Assembly (NCBI GenBank): GCA_963575745.1
Contig: CAUYUJ010020580.1
Location: forward strand, 90,169 to 154,168
DNA: 64,000 bases
Direction: 5' to 3'
Origin: Prorocentrum cordatum
Lineage: Eukaryota; Sar; Dinophyceae; Prorocentrales; Prorocentraceae
Shown: positions 59,513 through 64,000 of the stretch, in pieces
How the letters are laid out: every line of letters starts with the position of its first letter
Numbering within the stretch: the stretch's first letter is position 1
The notes under the pieces: generated by a model
What the model was told of the DNA's origin: nothing
The model's input: only the letters and a program-made list of their open reading frames with translations
The model's database searches: none
Translations under genes and position numbers: made by a program

Positions 59513-62450
59513 TTTCCTTGCTTCTCACCCTCCCCGTGACCATCTCGGCCCAGGTCACGGGCGGAGCCGCCCGCCCTACAGCCGTCCCAGCAAGCTCGGC
59601 ACCGACCTTCGGCGCCCCCGTCCAGAGTCGGTGCACCTCGTGCCGCTTGGCCGATCCACCCCCGCAGCATTGGCAGTGAGGCTCGTCGCGGTCCGCGGCC
59701 GCCGCGCCACTCTAAGACGGCCTTCGGGCGACCCCCGGGGCCCGGGAGGACCCCAGGAGGAACCCAGAGTGACCCCAGGGAAAAAGCCTGATCCACTGGA
59801 CCCTGACATGATTGCAAGAGGACCGCGCGATGATTCCAAGATGGCCCCTAACACGACCCCAACATGTCCACGTCCTCATCGCGACCCCGTGGCCCAAAGA
59901 TGGCTCCTCAAGAGCGGTGCCGCAGCTATCGGCGGAGTGCTGCGTGCGCAGTCGCTGTGTGTGTGTGTGGCGCGCAGGTGCTGTCACGGTGTCTGCCGGA
60001 CGTGGGCGAGAAAGGGCGACACGATCCAGTCGACAGCCGCGACGCTGCTCTTCCGCCCTTGTTCTCGCGCCTGCGTTTGATGCGCCGCGCGGCGTGGCGG
60101 CATTTGCGCCCATGTAGAACGCAATCAGCGCCCGTCGCACGCCTTGCGGGTGATGCCTGCCCATGCTCCTGCCGCGCGCCGCCAGATCCACGGAGGCCCC
60201 ATGCCCCGAGCCCGCGAGTCCAGGTTGATGTCAGTGTGGTCCTAGGACCCCAACATGACACCAAGACGACCTCCTTGCCTTAACGATGGAGTCGACGCAT
60301 GACCCCGAAGGGCCATTGATGCTGCCCAGAGGCGGGGCCAACTTGTACAACTATAGAAACAGCGCAGACGAGCGCACATGCCTACACCGATCCCAAACAA
60401 TGGGCAGCGGATGGCGGCGTCGACAGGGGGAACTCCGCGCCACCCAGGCGGCGGTGTCTGAAGCGCGGGCAGGGTCTGAACCCAACGATCCTGGCATATC
60501 CTAAGGGCCAGCTGCAAATGCTCCAGGTGCCACGTCGGGCGGTTCAGGCTGTTCCGGGGCCGGGGGGGGGGGGCCGAGGAGCCCGGAGGAACCCCGGGGG
60601 ACCTCTCCCAGGAACGGGCAACGTAACTTGCCGAGGCGCCAGACCGTTCCCCGAATCGGAGCCCCTTTGGCAAGCCCGAATGGAGAACGTCGCGGCCGCG
60701 CGCTCGCAGCGCCCGCGGGGGGCGCGCGCCGGGGCCGCCCTCAAAACCAGCAGGGGCGCGGGGGCGTTCCGCTTTCCATGCAGGCCCCGTGCGTCCTCCG
60801 CCCCCTGAACGCGCTGGATGGGGGCTCTGGAGAACAGGGTGCGCGAGCGGGAGGTGAGCGCGATGCTGGCCCTGGTGATGCTGGCTGCGATGATGGGGAG
60901 CACGGGGGAGCAGTGGGTGAAGGGAGAGAGAGGGAGAGGGAAGCGAGAGGACGAGAGACCCATGCGCGAGGGGCGCTGGACAAGATTCTGTTGCGTCGGC
61001 ATCCCGATCGCAAACCCAGCCGCCGCGCGTTCCGCAACAGCCGACGGGCGAGGGTCAACGTGGGCCCGGCCCAACCCATCAGCGCCCACAGCCGTGGCCT
61101 CAACGCGGGCGCGTCCAGTGTCCAAGGGCTGATACCCACGATCCGGTGTCATCATCATGCTCGCGAGTGGAAGTGGTGTCGCCACGATTGAGCACTCCTG
61201 GCTGACACAGGCGCTACCCTCGCTGCCGAGAACGGAGATGGACTCACGGACGGGCGGAGGAGAAATCGACGCGGCGCGCAGGCGCGCGGGACAGTGGCGG
61301 AAGCTGGTTACCACAATGGACATACGAGCAGCAACCAACCAAGCCCATAGTCCCATGTTCCCCCGGCCCGAACACGCAGGACTCCTTCCACGGACCCAGC
61401 GCCATCTGCATTCACGTCGAACGGCTCCAGTATAATCTTCTTCCGAGAAACGAGCCAAGACCCCACGCCCAGTGGCGTTGTCTGGAGGAGCGCCCAGGGC
61501 GAATGATGCTCGGACAACTCCTGCCGGAGGGCCACTGGAGCAGACCACCCCCTGTGGCCGTGGGGCTCCCAGATGCACAACGCCCGGCAGGAAGCACCGC
61601 ACCGAGGGATGCGGCCGAAGGGGCCTCTGGCACTCCCGGCTGCGACGGACGATGGTGTCGCTGCAGCGAGGGGGCGGAACAGGCGATCCCCGGCTCCCCT
61701 TCCCCGTGACGAGGCGCGCCTCCTCGAGGCAGCCACGCGCGCGCGAGGGTGCCGTCGTGCGGGCTGCGGTCTCCAGGCGCCTGCGCCCCAGGACCCCGGG
61801 GGCTCGAGCGTGGGCCAGCAGGCGACGGACGTCGGCTCCTCGGGCGGTGGGCCGGGCTTCCACCGCTGGCGTGCTGAGTATCCTCAGCCATTCGCGGGGC
61901 AAGAACGAAAATGGCGGATCCGTTCAAAACTTCGCGAATGCCCTCATGCCAGACTCCCGCTGAAATCGCCTTCACATTGCTGCCATGTGGGAAAGGGCCC
62001 CAGCTGCCAACGCCGCCGGGACGGGCCCTGTTCGCTGCCTAACCTCTGCCACGACTGATTAATTCTGCTGCCGCACGTGGGCTCGGCTCGGGATGAAGCG
62101 ATGGCCTTATCGGCAGCGCTCTCGTCTTCTGAGCCTCCACCTCCTCCCGAAGAAACGTATGTAACATCCGAGATCTCCTTTCGCTGCTCAGAAGTGGCAT
62201 CGGCGTGCTTGCGTGCTGCTTTCACCTCGGTCATGGCCGTGGCGAGCTGGGCGCGATCAGTGGGGGCGACGCGAGGGGCATCAGGCCGATGCGGAGATGG
62301 GGCCGCCGAGCACCAGAAACACCCGATCCGCGTTGCGGTCACGAGCGAACCGCAAGGCCATGGGTTTGAGCCAAAATGCCAGCGGCAATGGGGTGATGGC
62401 GATGATGACCATGGCGAAACTAGGATTACGAGCGCTGGGGGTGGGCAGTG
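59513..62450. other. GC-rich region, no gene identified
   Basis: No microsatellite dominates here, so this is where host exons would be expected. A 452-codon minus ORF (60544-61902) and overlapping plus ORFs coexist. The minus protein is Arg/Ala/Pro-rich without a motif I can name. A short CCAAG-like block is at 59750-59850 and a G run at 60558-60570. Confidence 0.35.
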
Positions 62451-62925
62451 GGAAAAGGAGGAGGAGGAGGAGGAGGAAGAGGAGGACGAAGATACAAGAC
62501 AAGGCGCAACACGGCAAAACTAGACCACCGCATCGGAACTCCAAAGACCGACTTCGACACATCAGAAAATCCAACGCGCTGATACATCCGATGGGGCCAA
62601 CTGGCAAACTCAACTTCTTCGGCTCATTTCATCACATCCTTTATCAACGTTCAACTATTTCGTTCCGCTCCAATTTAATTCGACATCGCTCAATGCAACA
62701 ATAAAGCCGATTGAATGTACAACGAGACAATCATTGGGACCCCATCGCGCCACAACGCATCCGCAAAGCACATCAGACCCCTTCGGGAGACCACAGAAAT
62801 TGCCACGAGCACACTCGAGGCACCCAAGAAACACCACATAACAAAATATCAAGGCAGTAACCCAGCGCGACCGAAATCAGGGGAAAGCTTCCCAAGTAAG
62901 TAACCGAGCAGATAAGCAGGGACAG
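62451..62925. other. Short (GGA)n, then AT-richer DNA without gene
   Basis: GGA units at 62455-62490. From 62500 to 62920 the GC drops and many CATCGGAAC and GACATC-like words appear. No ORF or RNA was recognised. Confidence 0.4.
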
Positions 62926-63436
62926 AGTTGCTTTGGATTGCTTTGCGTTGCGTTGCTCGGCATTGCTTTGTGCTGCATGGCTTTGATTGGCTCTGTTTTG
63001 CGTTGCGCTGCACAGCTTTGGATTGATTGGTGCTGCTTGGCTTTGCTTTGCTTTGCATGGTCTTGTTTCGCATTGCTTGGCATTGTTTGGCATTACTTTG
63101 CGTTGCTTGGCATTCATTTGCTGTGCTTGGCATTGCTTTGCTTGATAATTCTTGGCAAACGCATTGCCTGGCCTTGCCTTACATTGCTTGGCTCAGCATG
63201 GCGATGCTTTGCTTTGCTTGGCATTCTTTGGAATTGCTCGATATTGCTTAGCACTACTAGGTGTTGCTTGGCATTGGTTGGCATTGCTTGGCATAGCTTT
63301 GAAATGCATTGCGTTGCTTGGCATTTCTTTGCATTGATTCGCATTGCCTGGATTTGCTTGGCGCTGCTTTGCGTTAGTTGGTGTTGCTTCGCTTTGCCTG
63401 GCATTGCTTGGTTTTACATTTCATTGAACTGCTTGG
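62926..63436. repeat. Degenerate pentanucleotide satellite (TTGCN)n
   Basis: About 100 units in strict 5-bp register, such as TTGCT, TTGCG, TGGCA and TTGCA, with few register shifts. Because 5 and 3 share no factor, the translation repeats every 5 residues (Leu/Cys/Ala/Trp-rich on plus, Asn/Ala/Lys/Gln-rich on minus) and stays open without being a gene. Confidence 0.9.
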
Positions 63437-64000
63437 TAACCGGACAACCGGGCAATCCGTACAACTGGGCACACGGGCAACTGGGCACTCGGGCAACATC
63501 TGAGGAAGGCTGGGCAACCCGAGACAGGCTGGGAAACCAGGGCAACCCTGGCGAATGCCGACCTGCGCAACCGTCGCACCCACCGGTTCTTCAAAAACGA
63601 ACCCCAACCCCTATAGTGGAGGCCGGTCCACAAGAAGCCTTCCGCAAGAAACCCAACCCTGAGACCCCAGGACGTCCTTTGACTTTTGGCGTGGGAGCGT
63701 CACGCTTTCCGTGTAAAAAATTCGTCGAAACCCAAGACACCCAGGCCACCCTGGAGGCAAGCAGGGTGTTTCTTGGCATGGGCCCCCACTATAAGGCAAG
63801 ACCAACTGAGGGAACACGCCACACATTTTCGGGGCGACAGCCGGCGAGCACAGAACAAAAAAACACACACACACACACCAGGAAAAAACAGCAGCAGCCC
63901 ATCGGGACAGCATCGGGACATCGCCGAAACACCAGGCCGGGCCACGGCGCCCGCCGCCCGATGGAGCAGCGGCCGTGGTAGGAGCGCGACGTGTGTCTCC
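63437..64000. other. No gene recognised; CGGGCAAC short repeats at start
   Basis: CCGGGCAATCC, CTGGGCAC and CGGGCAAC words at 63437-63550 form a short degenerate repeat. The rest is ordinary sequence with a (AC)n run at 63866-63880. ORFs cross from the satellite and are not convincing. Confidence 0.45.

Noticed and set aside
60544-61902. 452-codon minus-strand ORF as a protein gene
   Set aside because: The region is GC-rich with overlapping ORFs on the other strand; the protein is Arg/Ala/Pro-rich and I find no conserved motif. A host gene here cannot be excluded.
62938-63981. 347-codon ORF with many Leu/Trp/Cys, looking like a membrane protein
   Set aside because: Its first half is the pentanucleotide satellite translated with a 5-residue period; the second half has no hydrophobic segments.

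Overview
The window is nuclear DNA of a dinoflagellate. The decisive evidence is a complete copy of the 22-nt dinoflagellate spliced leader (SL) at 37720-37741. High GC, very dense simple-sequence DNA, a LINE with a dinoflagellate-type layout and an ISXO2-like transposase relict agree with this. I cannot name the species. Very little of the window looks like host gene sequence: it is mostly accessory DNA, meaning retroelements, short palindromic elements, microsatellites and long arrays of degenerate motifs.

Layout. 0-9 kb: an octamer satellite, (GGA)n/(TCC)n tracts, a decayed minus-strand ISXO2/IS1595-like transposase (about 2.2-3.7 kb) and copy 1 of a dispersed unit called M1 here. 9-22 kb: a 125-bp tandem repeat holding a 186-bp inverted-repeat element, then three broken copies of one retroelement family (family A): a fragment at 9.7-10.1 kb, a 5'-truncated minus copy at 13.6-15.6 kb and a longer plus copy at 18.8-21.6 kb. 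22.8-37.3 kb: mainly arrays of a degenerate motif built on CTTGG (or CCAAG) recurring every 10-11 bp, broken by AT-richer spacers, (TCC)n tracts, M1 copies and a large tandem duplication (34782-37024) in which one unit carries a 164-bp TA-flanked element that the sister unit lacks. 37.7-44.1 kb: a near full-length non-LTR retrotransposon (SL, ORF1, then ORF2 with APE endonuclease, reverse transcriptase, CCHC finger, RNase H and a C-terminal finger), with (TCC)n on both sides. 44.6-46.9 kb: the only recognisable host-type gene, a minus-strand Fe(II)/2-oxoglutarate dioxygenase of the TauD/TfdA type in at least three exons, with mobile elements in and beside it. 46.9-64 kb: palindromic elements, minisatellites, a duplicated GC-rich segment, more copies of the 186-bp element, another CCAAG array and a pentanucleotide satellite.

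How the parts fit. Four retro-type units (the LINE, family A copies A1 and A2, and M1) have TCC-rich DNA just beyond their 3' ends on the sense strand, so many (TCC)n tracts may be retroelement tails or targets. At least four families of about 165-190-bp inverted-repeat elements are present, two of them with an empty site inside this same window. The CTTGG arrays total roughly 10 kb by eye and are not explained by any family I know. All coordinates and identities come from reading the sequence; no database search or alignment was run.
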